From Echinococcus granulosus (taxonomy: Eukaryota > Platyhelminthes > Cestoda > Cyclophyllidea > Taeniidae), in assembly GCF_000524195.1 (NCBI RefSeq), contig NW_020170407.1, positions 785,919 to 849,918 on the forward strand: a stretch of 64,000 nt of DNA, in the 5' to 3' direction. The notes beneath the pieces are model-generated. The model worked only from the letters and a program-made list of their open reading frames with translations, searched no databases and was not told where the DNA came from. Both the position numbers and the translations under genes were made by a program. How positions within the stretch are numbered: the stretch's first letter is position 1; every line of letters starts with the position of its first letter. Of this stretch, positions 47,081-57,900 are shown one piece after another.

Positions 47081-49724
47081 TTAAGAGGTAAGTAACTCTG
47101 TGTCGCCAGCTCGGTGTTGGCCATCGGCGATGAATTCGTCGTCCATTGTAGCGGAGGCGTCGAAACTGGCCTGCGCCACTGAGGGTGAATGGTTAAAGTA
47201 GTCGATGTAACCACCGCCTGTCTCACTCCTGTGGGGATCACGACTCGCCTCAGTCACATCATCCGCATATTGATTGTAATTTTGGATGGAAATGTAGCGA
47301 TTATAGGCCGTATACGTCATACCACCCTGTTAGGGAACACATGGCCTGGTTATGAAAACAAAACTTTTGCAAAGCATGAGTGCTCCAGCTTTGAGGTATA
47401 TTTACTTTCTCTGCGCTGAATCAAACGCTAGAACATTACACAATGAAAAGGTATGCCATCCTTGTCACCAACCGCACAGTGAAATCGTAAAAGAGCAGAC
47501 AAAAAGGGGTGACCTTTTTGACGAGTCGAAAGATCTTGTGTATAACTTACCAGTTCGCATTCAGACTTGTCAACTGCTGCACCGGTACTTCTCATGCAGC
47601 CTCTATACGACCGAAAATTCCCCCGATTATGTAATAACTGATATTTCCCTCCCCCCTAATTGTACTGATCTTAACCGACTTCGAGACGTCGTTGAGAGAG
47701 ATAGTGATACTGGGACCTCACTCCTATCTGCTAAGAAAGTGGCAGTCCAAACTAAAAGCGCCAACTGCAAAATTGTTGTTACTTTAAGGACAAAATTTAA
47801 GCAACAATCACTGCCTATAACAGGTTTATTGAAGAGCATTTGCTGTTCAAGCGATTACCAACATACAAATTTCTATGACAAAATAATAGGCAGTTGCAAC
47901 TAAGCGAACAAAAGCCACAATTCTTTCCTCATTCGTGTGAGTATCAGAAATGAAAGACATACGAACCACAGAGAAAACAAATGGACTATGATGGTAGAGT
48001 ATGGGGATTAGAGACAACAAGCTAAAGCGAACGCGTGATCAGCGGAGTACTTAGCTAGCTCCGCGTTATAGGATCTGACGGGGTTTAACGTGGGTGTCTC
48101 CTTGAAATGCAGTAGCTTAATTACAATCGATAGAATTAAATAAGCTACTAGGCATCTCATAGGATAACTGCATGCATAAATAGAGAAATGATGTTACAAT
48201 CCTCGAACTTCGTGCAATCCGAGGCAAACAAGATTTCGCAGACAGATTCACGTATAAACCCATGTGATCGATATAATTCGATGACGTGCAACCTGATATT
48301 CAGGTAAATTAACACGATATGGTTATCTAACCCTAGCTTCGCCTTACCTTCCCACACCTAAGCACAGACAACCAACGCAGCCATTGTGTGTTCACAGGAC
48401 CAATGATGATTTAAGATAATGAGAGAAAATCACCATAAATAAACCACGCTTTTCAGCAGCATTTACTGACTGTGGGTGTGAATACACCATATGCAGGCAT
48501 ATGGAATCTGCATATCGCCATGGGTGGTGCTAACCAGCATAGACATTTATAGGCGATATGCGATAGCAGCACAATATGGCTAACAGAAATGAAGGGACAT
48601 AGGTAACATAAAACACGAATAGAGAAAGCCACAAAATAAGTAGAATTTTTCCCCTAAGTATCCCAATAGAAGTAGGATGCTTAGAAGGCATGAAAGCAAA
48701 TAGGACCGACATGAAAATAATGCATCATAATAGGAAATGAAGCTGAAGGATAAAACGACCCAATGGCGCAATCAGAACAACAAAAAGTCCCACTGTGCAA
48801 AAATTATCTGGTCAAAGAAGACAAATACTCAAAAAAACTTGAGCTTTGTTTGTTTTCTATTGCGTGGATTACATTGGAAAAGACCTACATTAGACCAAAT
48901 CAAAGGTTTAATACAATGAGGAATTATAGAATTGAATCAAAAAGAAAATGCCCTCGGTCGCTGCTCACAAATATTCCAACTTAAGGCATGTACACAGCTC
49001 AACAGCATAGCCAGCTTGACGACAAACATAGACCTTTGAGTGGCGCAACTTCCGCAAGGAAAAACACCAGATATCCTCCTTTTTACAAATGATTTCTCGG
49101 AGAAAAGACGTTTGAATATGGGAAATTTACCAAGAATTAGCAGAAACATGAACTTGCGGCTTACCCAGGAAAATATTGAAAAGAATGCAAAGGCGATGGA
49201 CGCACGAATGTTATTCAAGCTTATCAAATCCAAGTCATTTGGGTCCGCGTCCGAAATTCGCCAATGATCCGCCGTGTAACAGAATAGTATAAAGAACGCA
49301 CACGTCCAAAAGCCTATAAAAATGTTAGCAAAATAAACATATTCGTGGTCACCGAGGACAAAACGGGATGTAGAATACTTAGGAAGGCTTACCACTGAAC
49401 CCTAGTTCGACCATGGCGATGTACCTGCGATATTTTTGCAGCAAGCATAGGAAGCCAGCATCAATCGCCATGTAGACAAGACAGAAAATCAACCCAAGGC
49501 TTGTGACCGATAATGCGAAACTACAGGCTGAACCACTGCTGTAAAACATACAGCGTCCAGCAAAATAACCATCTCGGTCAATACAAGCTAAAATGATTAT
49601 GCAAAATATCTTCAGACGAGACATTATCAAACAGTAAATCACTTACGACAGAAACTCCGCGAAGTACAAAATTAGGGGAAGTTAAAAGACTGCGCAGGTC
49701 AGCTTTGTAACCGTAAACACCCAT
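47081..49724 (-). CDS. Synaptogyrin (MARVEL-domain synaptic-vesicle protein), one internal exon unresolved
   Basis: Synaptogyrins are four-pass vesicle membrane proteins linked to exocytosis. Minus-strand exons are 49724-49647, 49609-49393 and 49313-49165, joining in phase to 148 residues, plus a C-terminal exon 47326-47081. The start gives MGVYGYKADLRSLL, like the family N-terminus. The first membrane segment spans the first junction (FVLRGVSV then IFCIIILACIDRDGYF), with the same spacing as in vertebrate synaptogyrins. The loop has paired cysteines (GRCMFYSSGSAC). Exon 3 reads WTCAFFILFCYTADHW, then NNIRASIAFAFFSIFSW, a family signature. The last exon encodes a Tyr/Asn-rich cytosolic tail (NRYISIQNYNQYADD) ending ELLTS. 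The expected short piece after FSIFSW was not found between 49164 and 47327. A weak candidate near 48357 (acceptor TGTGCTTAG) reads KAKLGLDNHIV but does not keep phase. Intron 1 is only 37 nt. Confidence 0.85.
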
Positions 49725-50112
49725 TTCGACAAAACTCGTAGCCGAGACAATAATAACGATGATGTTCCGAACTAGAACCGTTATACGATGCCACAAATTA
49801 AGGTGCAAATATGAATTGGGCTTACGCCTTGGAAAATTGTTTATTAACAAACATTTTAAAACCTCATTTTTAATTATATTGCAGCACTTCCTACTCGCTA
49901 TGTTCCAATTTTTTTATATATGAGTTTTTGATATCACCAGTGCAGTTGGATGTTTCCTAAAGTGTTATCCACTGTGCATGCACGAAATCTTATCCGAAGT
50001 TTACTAGTACAAATAATAACAATAGACAGACGGTCTTTCCTAAAGTTGAAATAACCTGTAGGACCTAAGAAGATATATTACTTTAGCGATCTGTGAATAC
50101 CCTGATGAAGAA
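49725..50112. other. Upstream flank of synaptogyrin
   Basis: AT-rich sequence between the synaptogyrin start and a truncated LTR element. The frame upstream of the start ATG is open for about 40 codons but has no family sequence, so it is treated as 5' UTR or intergenic DNA. Confidence 0.4.
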
Positions 50113-50944
50113 TAAGCCCGAGTATTTTGTCTTCTTTTGTCTTCAGGGGGTCTGGGACGCTACATTGGTGGCAGCGGAAAGCGAATCCGATCTTAAAGGA
50201 CGTGGATCCTGATATTCCACTTCTGCGTGGTAAACAGCGGAGCGGAAGAAGTACATATGCTACGGATGGGAGAATGGTGATGACCCCTAATAGAAGGGTC
50301 AATATTGACGTCTACCTTCGGCATCCATCCCAGTCCCGTGTTCTGCAGAAAAGCTGTTAACGACTGAAGCGACACTAATCGTGAACAATCTGGAAGTTTC
50401 GTTACAGATTTCCCATACCGTGCCCCATGGACCTGTATTGAATCCCGTCCTTCCTTACTCGAATCTACTTTTAGGCCAGTGTTCCTACATCCGTCTACGG
50501 ACACGCATGATGGCCAGCGCAACTCCCTGTCCTGAATCAAGTCCCTAAACCAGACGAAATTCCAGATCTAGTTAGGCTGCCAAGAGGGACTAGTAACGTT
50601 GAGGTCAAGTATCTCCTCAACTGCGCCCTAATTTGGTGATTGGCACGGTCGGGTCGTGGGTGTTTACAGCACCGACTAAGTTGCAATGGCTGACGCGGGA
50701 GGTTGACCTGCGGGGGCGCCGGTGATGACGCTCAAAAGAGGAGGGAGGCTGTGTAATATGATGGTGGTTTATCCCTCGATATCGGCGAGGCGCCACCTTT
50801 ATACCTTGAATTAGCCCTCTTGTACCTCGCTGGGTGGGCTGGCCTTTCGGGCCATGCCAATAGCCCAGACACCTCTATGCTGAATATATATTCTGCCCGA
50901 GTATTTTGTTTTCTTTCGTCTTCAGTGAGTCTCGGGACGCTACA
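50113..50944 (+). mobile_element. Short non-autonomous LTR element (TRIM-like) with truncated 5' LTR
   Basis: The left end is the last 52 bp or so of the LTR, reading GCCCGAGTATTTTGTCTTC and ending GGGACGCTACA at 50164. Immediately after comes TGGTGGCAGCGG (50166-50177), which begins with TGG as a tRNA primer-binding site should. About 570 bp of internal sequence follows without gag or pol motifs. A purine tract AAAAGAGGAGGGAGGC (50734-50749) then precedes a complete 193-bp 3' LTR (50752-50944). The order LTR end, PBS, short non-coding interior, PPT, LTR is that of a terminal-repeat retrotransposon in miniature. Its mobility would need enzymes from another element. The missing 5' part of the left LTR means this copy is dead. 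No convincing target duplication is visible. Confidence 0.82.
50752..50944 (+). repeat. 3' LTR of the TRIM-like element
   Basis: A complete copy of the repeat also found alone at 34240-34437 and 57431-57627. It starts TGTAATATGATGG, ends GGGACGCTACA, and contains GCCATGCCAATAGCCC and CTGCCCGAGTATTTTG. It is slightly shorter than the solo copies through small internal deletions. Confidence 0.88.
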
Positions 50945-51772
50945 GTAGCCCTGAACGGACCCTTCACCAGAATCGAGAGGCCACCAATCGTGTTACTACA
51001 TAGTGATGCCTCAGGCATTAGCAACGTCCGGCCTTGGAGTCGAACACGGATTGCGAACGTAGAATACGAGCCAAAAAGTGACAACGAAAGGGTAGGTCTT
51101 GAATATAGGCATCGAATTTCATCCCATTCCTGCGCTAAAGCAGATTAATTCAATCTACAAGTTAGCTTAGGACATGAATGAACATGCATGAACAAGGGAA
51201 CTATTTTAAAGGAGGCTCCTTGAGTGGCTGCTGTATTGCCCATTCTTCCAAAGACGCTACATTTGCTGTTAAAGAAGTTTTCTTGCCAATTTTGTACTCA
51301 AAATTATAATCAGAATCACAAAATTACTAATTTGGAAAGAAGTTATGATAAAGAAGATGGCTTGTTATAAATAAAACCGTATTCAATCACAATTGAGAGT
51401 TAGCTAGTCCTAAACGAATATTTCGCCAGATCGCGAATTCTAGAACCCGAATACTCAATGGATTGCTGTACACCCACAACAAAAAAATACATGTCAACTT
51501 GCCTTTCAAAGCCCAAATTCCCTAGAATCTAGCAGTTTCAGTTGTTTAGGTAAACGTACTTAAGGTTACCTGGTCGATATTTTCATTTCGCAATTAAATA
51601 GATTTGCTGCCAATTGGGAATAAGAATTTTGCAGCCTAATACTAATTTTATATACGGTCATTGCTTTGTCAAAAACCGTAGATTAACTAGTTAATTAAGC
51701 TGGTTGACCCAATTGCCGTTAACCTAGGTGCATCTATCTAGCCTCTTCATTCGCTTAAACCTGGTTCTTGCT
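50945..51772. other. Intergenic DNA
   Basis: AT-rich sequence after the LTR element. One short plus-strand open frame to about 51148 abuts the LTR. No exon or known motif was seen. Confidence 0.4.
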
Positions 51773-53221
51773 TTTCTAGCAATATGGGTCTTGAAAATGC
51801 GCATTTTGTCCCCACCGGTGCATATGCTACAATGCGATTCTCAAACATCTTTGCTGGAAAAGGCTATGCCACTTTTTCTGCTTTTGGCACGGACATGGAT
51901 TCCTTTATGGCAGTATATCGGTTTCTCATCTTTGCCTTAACTTCATTTGCTTCTAGATCACTACATTCATCCAATATAATTATGTTCCATTACAATGTTC
52001 ATTTTAAGCAAACGTTTTTGCTTCTCAAGAATTTGTCTGGATCCACATTAGAGCGTGAGTGTTCCCCATGTTGGGAGCGTTACTATTCTTTTACTTTTTT
52101 TGATTTCGTCCGGCTCTCTCGCACATCCTTCAAAAAGCAAAGACTATGTAGTTTCCTGAGAGTGTGCCAGAGCGACACGATGAAGCTAAGACGTTCGGCA
52201 TTCCTCTCGTTGGGTACTCGCCGTGGTTTCATTCTTGTTGACAAGTACTTTATGGTGCACTGTCATAAACCTGAGAATTGCGCCATCCAGTTTACTATTT
52301 CCACCTGAGTTTGGTATGTGGAGAGTGGCGATAATGACTACACTTTTGTGGCGAACAATACCAATATTTTACAAGTGGTTCTCTACGCACTCCTTTGAGG
52401 CCTTTAGTGAGTCTAAACACACTCCCGATCTCTTCTCCGAGGAGACGGGTAGTCAGTTCAAAGTGAGGAACCGCGTCCTTTTCCCTAATGACATGCCTAA
52501 AGCAACCACTGGTGTACATAGTGGTTAGCCCGATATGCGTCCATGGAGGCAGTTGTACTAGTGTGCCCATTCGATCACGATCAGTCAAGTACGGCATGCG
52601 ATTCCACAGTTTACGCGTCAAATTGAAGGACAGAATGCATCAGCCGCATGACGAACATCACGGTGAAGGTGAGAAGTGGTCGTCTGTCAGTTTTTTGAGT
52701 ACGACTTCGGCACAATCACCCAGTTTTTCCGTGCTCCATCGAAGTTGAGGTGTCGTCTTCTGATGGTTTTCAGTTCAAGCGTGAACGAGCGGATGAGATG
52801 GAGATGATTTTCGGCTACGAGCAGCCTATACCACCCTTGGTTGACCACCTCGTTGCAGTAGACTCCTTGCTTTAACGGACGCGAGATCGCATGCTTTCGA
52901 AGGGCAATGACTCAAAGTGGTTCTCAGCCTTCCTTAACTTGATGGTTAATGTGGAATGGATTGTGGGTGACCCCGATTTCCTCTCCAGTAAATCGAACTC
53001 TGATGCTCATTGCTCCTAGAGCCGATGGAGGACTTGCTTGTGAGATGTCCCTCCCCTATTTTCATAGTGCGATCCCCCAGCAGGGGGATTTTAAGCGTGA
53101 AGTCAGTGAGAGGTTTTCCGATGTGAAGTGGTGGATCCCCACTGTTTCATCGTTGCATATAATTCCCACCTATCCCCCTTGGTCCTTGAAGCTCATAAGT
53201 ACAGTAAGTTTTTCCCCATAG
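51773..53221 (+). pseudogene. Coding-like but disrupted tract of unknown origin
   Basis: This block is less AT-rich than its surroundings and carries plus-strand open frames that tile in different phases: 51784-52308 (174 codons), 52223-52528, 52488-52748 and 52949-53221. Stretches look protein-like, for example GAYATMRFSNIFAGKGYATF near 51811, FILVDKYFMVHCHKPENCAI near 52230, and KWFSAFLNLMVNVEWIVGDP near 52918. The frame has to shift several times to follow them and stop codons intervene. I do not recognise the family. It could be a decayed gene, a decayed transposon, or several real exons of an unknown gene; an open part begins just after an acceptor-like TTTTCTAG ending at 51780. Confidence 0.35.
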
Positions 53222-53587
53222 GTTGGCAGAATACAAGGCAATGAGTAGTGAGGATGATAAACACAAACCGGTCCGCGTATCTTACATTTCTTGATTTGAC
53301 ACCAGTTTGCTAATTAGTGGTCGCTGGGTTTATCTGCGGACGTTCTAACAGAAATTCGGATTTCATACCTCTAATCAAGGGGTTTTCAGTTTGTTTTTGG
53401 CAGAGAGGAACACCGGCAGCACCCACTAGTTGGTCGCGAATTCCCAGTCCTATCTAATGCATCGTTATATAGAAGGCATACGGCCATTGAGTCGTCTTCA
53501 CCAATAATAGGTGGGCTAGTGAAATGCAAAAATGGGGATTTTGATGGCGAACACACCAGGTGATTTACAACAAGGGAAGTGGGGTGA
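53222..53587. other. 3' flank of the SLC35F gene
   Basis: Sequence just beyond the minus-strand transporter stop, presumably its 3' UTR. No AATAAA on the minus strand was noticed here. Confidence 0.4.
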
Positions 53588-54825
53588 TCAGGCGTCGTCC
53601 TCATCCAGGGGAGTCTCGGTCATGCCTTGGAACATGGGGTCTCTGGAGGCAAATAGGCAGAGGCCCAACATAATTACTCCCAAGGACGCAAGGTAGAGGG
53701 AATGAAAGATATTTCCAAAGAGGTAGATACCGATCAGCAGAGCGTATAGGTCCGCGGTGAGAAGGGAGAGGTTCACCAAAACCGAGTTGGTTCTCGACAG
53801 GGCGAATGGTAGTACAGTGTAGAGCAGAAACATTGCTGCAGAATATCCCGCCAGGCACCCCAGGGAGGCGGTCAAGTTCGGCTAGAGGAGTCACAAAGGT
53901 TAGGGATTGTACCAGTAACACATTAAGATGGAGAAGGACTCACATTTGCCGGTAAGTGAATTAGTTCACTACTTTTTTTGTACTCCAGACTGATGAAGTA
54001 AATGGCTGTCCAAAGAGTACCCGCAAGTGCAGAGAAACTCAGGTAGTCGATAACCCCAAACTTCCGCACAAGGTACTCCTGATAAACGTTAGAAGCGCCG
54101 TATCCTACCGCTCCAGCGATTACCAAAAAGTCGCCAAATATCACCGATGAGGTTTGAGGGGTGGCGCCAGCAGAAACCGTGCCTACACTGGTGTCGACCG
54201 CCTTCGCTGCCAGGTAGTCTGCACCAACCATGGCTCCGGCGCCAGCCAAGCAGGTGATCACGCCGATAATGTGGACACACTTGTAGCGTGTTTTCAAGCA
54301 GAATCGGCTAAGAATCATAGCTGTGGGGATGGCGAGACAATCAAGGAGCTGTACACTGGTCAGGTTGGTGTAGCTATAGGCAGAGACGATTGCCCAGTTC
54401 GCATGCACATCGATGGTGCCAGCAATAAAGTACTGCCAGCCACGATCGCGTAGGAAGTACCAAAAGTTCTGAGTGCGCGTGAGAGTGCTATCAGTGGGGT
54501 GGAAGAGGAGTCTGTGCCAGCTGAGGATGCCGTAGACAAGGGCAAGGAGGAAGTAGTGTGGGAGGTTCTGGGTGAGTGGAAGGCTGACCCCGAAGCGGAC
54601 AAGATAGTTGCTGGCTATGCCGGTGACAGCTATCAAGGCAGAGAGAAATTGACCCAGCACCAATGGCACTGACAAACGCCTCAGGCGATGGAGAATGCGC
54701 GAGCGAGTGGGTGGAGTCGGAGCGCTGATGCTGCTGCCACTGCAACTGCTCAACGAATCGAAGTCCCCGCCCTGCGGACCGGTTCGACGTAGACTCACTT
54801 CACCATCGGTGGGCAGCCGGTCCAC
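53588..54825 (-). CDS. SLC35F1/F2-type solute carrier, 5' exon not found
   Basis: A member of the drug/metabolite-transporter superfamily: a multi-pass membrane carrier, with the physiological substrate of this subfamily poorly defined. Minus-strand exons are 54825-53944 and 53881-53588, separated by a 62-nt GT-AG intron and joining in phase to 391 residues. Family signatures are IDVHANWAIVSAYSYT, LTSVQLLDCLAIP, MVGADYLAAKA, GYGASNVYQEYLVRKFG and LLTADLYALLIGIYLFGN. They occur in the order and spacing of vertebrate SLC35F1/F2. About 50 polar residues (Ser/Pro/Arg-rich) precede the first membrane segment (VPLVLGQFLSALIAV). The tail is short and acidic (PLDEDDA). The upstream exon edge has no ATG: the first codon is GTG right after the acceptor TTGTAAAG, so the initiator must be in an upstream exon. 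That exon was not identified. Confidence 0.9.
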
Positions 54826-55815
54826 CTTTACAACGAGATAAAGCCTTATCCAATAACTGGAATGATCGGGAGCATTTTTCTTCGGTAAAATAATGTTAAC
54901 AATTTGCTCTCACCACATCCACTTTACTACACCTTGTAAGCAGCGACTGGGGACTACCCTCTTAAATGTTATGCAGGTCAGCCTCTATCAATCATCGTGA
55001 TTGGTTGACAACCCTTCCCAAAGTTGATTGAGCAACCTCTTGTAAGCCGTAAAAATACTCAACTCTAACAAAAAAATATTCGCAATTTCATTGCCCTCCA
55101 GGTAATCCATCATAGGTAGGCATATGCAAAATACCTATTCGTATGCTCAAATTTCTTGTAGCATCAAATCACCGTTTAGATTACTTCGGATTAATGCTGT
55201 TACCGACTGAAATGGATTCAATTAGTTCCTTCCACAGGAATTCAAGTGTTTCCGGCTAAGGAAGGCAAAAAAAATCAGTTTGGTCTCTAAAAAAGTGGAA
55301 TGAATCTGTATGCACCAAAAAAATGTTCCACTGCACCAGCTTCTCGGTGGTCTGTATTCTGACAATAAATCACACCTTTTAGAAGGGCACTTATATACCC
55401 CCACTTTTCAGGTGACAGCACTGATAATTTCACCAGTTATTTGAGAGTTCTCAAACAGTAGCAAATCATGTCGTTCTTTGAGGTTTAATGTCTCCTTTCT
55501 GGAATTCGTAGGAATCTGTGTTGAGCCAATCGGAGACTACACGCAGAAAATGTAGGTAAATTTATCAGAGACGTATTATTCATCTCATCATCAATAATTA
55601 GCACTCAAAAATGTGCATAGTGATGTGTCTATAGCTCGTTACCGTTCCAAGTTTTGGAAGTTCAATGGAATTGTAAAGCAGTACGAATGTGGATAAAGGC
55701 AAGAGCATCGCGTGTTCAAATAAATTCAGTGTAGTCGATTTTAATCCGAAGGTTGCAAGTACATTTCACCAAATCCAACTTCTTCAACACTATTACTCGT
55801 CGTACAAATTTAACC

Positions 55816-55860
55816 ACTACTTTACTTACTTTGCTTTACCTTACAATACTTTACTTTACA
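55816..55860. repeat. Imperfect CTTTAC/ACTTT tandem repeat
   Basis: About 45 bp of diverged repeats of CTTTAC and ACTT units (CTTTACTTACTTTGCTTTAC followed by CTTTACTTTACAG). A minor microsatellite with no evident role. Confidence 0.7.
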
Positions 55861-56982
55861 GATGAAAAGGCATGAATGCAGACACGGTCAATGTCTACAC
55901 ACCAACCGGCGTAACGATAGTAAATCACTTAAATCATCGAACGCGCAATGACATGAACATCAATTTGAAAGGACACATGTATTTCACTCAACATCCTCAA
56001 ATTAATCAGCTTTACAAAAATTGGGATTACAAAAAAATGTTTAGTGCTGCTTTCTAGAATTAAAATTCACGGCAAAAAGTGTACTCGCCACTTCAAACAA
56101 AAAATGCTACCGTGATAAGCATGAAAACAGAGGGAATTGGATGATGTAAAACATGGGAATGGGCAGATACACTGAAAATAAGGGGAAAAATAATGCAAAC
56201 CTGATTCGTTTTCTTTGAAATCCCAGAAACCATGAGAGTGATGAGCGACCCAACCTCACACCACCAACGGCGATATCCAAGTCACAAGATTGCCAATCTG
56301 GTAAAAAGCAATGGAGCGCAACGCATGCGAGGCACGATGCATGCGAAGGCCGTAAGCCAATCTAATTACAGGTCGGGTTCTGACAGATGACCAGACTGCA
56401 ATCTGTTCAGCTTTGCAAGCATGAGTGATCTAAAGTGATACAACCGTGACGTTTGCCAGAGAAAGAAGGCTAGAATCACAAATCTCACTCGAAAAGGGGA
56501 CGATTTAAATCGGAGTGCATTTAAGAGTAAACGGTTAAGCCCATTAAAAGTCTAGAACTTGCAAATGCCGCAAATTTCGAATAAACTTATTCAGGGCTAC
56601 TAACAACTTGTCAAAATATAGATATTTGATGTGCATGGCAATATTTCAGCACGATATAGTCAACTCTGGTCACCGAAACCCCTTCCTCCCACAGTATGCT
56701 AAATTGAGAGCTCCCCTGGCTGAGTTTATTTATAGGAAATGATATTTACAACTCGACACTTTATAAAAAAGCATTAACCCACATGGTCGTTTAGGCCCGG
56801 GTGTCCTACAAACAGGTTGCTCGCAGGATTGAATGACGCGCCTAATCTGTATCACCGATGCAGGTACGGTTCCACACGGAGCGTTCCCGCAATTTAGACG
56901 CCTTACTACTAGGCAACTGGTCATTTCATCACCTTACAAACCATGTTTGAAATCTATAGCTGTGTAAACACGCGGGTGCTAC

Positions 56983-56996
56983 GTCACCATGGCAAC
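56983..56996. promoter_or_regulatory. RFX-type X-box palindrome
   Basis: The sequence GTCACCATGGCAAC fits the RFX transcription-factor X-box pattern (GTNRCC, 0-3 spacer, RGYAAC) on both strands and overlaps a CRE-like CTACGTCA. It lies in a CpG-richer patch. The nearest gene starts are the missing 5' end of the minus-strand SLC35F gene and the plus-strand ASNSD1 gene 1.6 kb away. X-boxes commonly drive ciliary genes, but no ciliary gene is evident here. Confidence 0.4.
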
Positions 56997-57430
56997 ACAT
57001 TACCGCACGGTGGTTAGAGTACGCGGGATCACTGCCGCCTGTCATCTAAATTAAAGGTATCTAGACTGGCCTAGGACGGGCTTCGATACCATTAACATGA
57101 CATATTTGCAATTCAATAACAAGTGCGTCAACAATGCACTAGTATCTCATTTGACACGAGCATGCCTCATGGATACGGCAGTAGTGGAGATGACCATTTA
57201 ACACAAGACTCCCTATACTAGATCAACATAACAAAACACTTTGCCATTCGCCTCCAACCCTAGATTGTTTTGACTAATTTAAAGCCGGTACTTTTGCAAA
57301 TTTAACAGAACCCAAAAGTTAAAGAAGAAGTGACCAGTGAAAACTTGGTGCCCAGAATTGTTTAAATTAGGCCATAGAATTCCACAAACTGCGTTTACCA
57401 CAAACACGTCCTTAGGAATAGAGAGTATTA

Positions 57431-57627
57431 TGTAATACGATAGTGGTTTATCCCTCGGTTCTGGTGAGGCGCCACTTTTGTACTTCGAATTAGCCCCTTT
57501 GTACCTCGCTGGGCGGGCTGGCCTTTTGGGGCCATGCCAATAGCCCAGACACCTTCTCTGCGCTGAATACATATTCTGCCCGAGTATTTTGTCTTCTTTC
57601 GTCTTCAGGGAGTCTCGGGACGCTACA
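57431..57627 (+). mobile_element. Solo LTR of the TRIM-like family
   Basis: A 197-bp copy that starts TGTAATACGATAGTGG, ends GGGACGCTACA, and is flanked by the 4-bp direct repeat ATTA (57427-57430 and 57628-57631). It has the same orientation and shared blocks as the copies at 34.2 and 50.8 kb. The clean duplication means a real insertion followed by LTR-LTR recombination. Confidence 0.9.
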
Positions 57628-57663
57628 ATTATGTTCACTGAGAGAGACAATAGCACACCCTAC

Positions 57664-57860
57664 CTCCATATTCAAAGTGGCGTACCAAAAAACGGCGGCA
57701 AAACAACATAGCACTGCCATTTAGGTAGTATTTAATTAACATGTCCAAGTTAGTACGCGGTAAATGAGGAAATACCAACCGGTCCCATACTTCATAATCG
57801 CATCGACGACAAACAGCAACATGAAGCCCAACAGTGGCCAAGTCGGTTGGGCGGTTGGGT
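57664..57860 (-). CDS. Two candidate exons of an unidentified membrane protein
   Basis: On the minus strand 57860-57780 follows an acceptor (TTTCGCAAAG) and reads PTAQPTWPLLGFMLLFVVDA then IMKYGT. A GTTGGT donor and a 66-nt intron lead to 57713-57664 (after AAATGGCAG), which continues VLCCFAAVFWYATLNME up to a GTAGGG donor. The two pieces join in phase and give two adjacent hydrophobic stretches. I do not recognise the family. The end is phase 0, so it could in principle splice to the SLC35F exon that starts at 54825, also phase 0, but two extra membrane segments are not expected there. It may be a separate gene interrupted or fragmented near the solo LTR. Confidence 0.35.
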
Positions 57861-57900
57861 CTTTGCGAAATTAAAATCACGAGTAAAAATGACAGCAATT

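Larger units (their letters stand above)
54826..57430. other. Region upstream of the SLC35F exons
   Basis: Contains a CTTTAC-type tandem patch, an RFX-like palindrome and short open frames only. The missing first exon of the transporter may lie here: a minus-strand frame opens with ATG at 56924 (MTSCLVVRRLN), near the palindrome, but nothing confirms it. The 56.2-57.1 kb part is richer in CpG than the rest. Confidence 0.4.

Noticed and set aside
49588..49646. Alternative 59-nt first intron of synaptogyrin ending at TTTTAG
   Set aside because: It breaks reading phase and deletes half of the first membrane segment; the 37-nt intron fits both.
54823..54825. GTG as the start codon of the SLC35F protein
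   Set aside because: Nuclear genes rarely start at GTG and it follows a splice acceptor, so it is an exon boundary.
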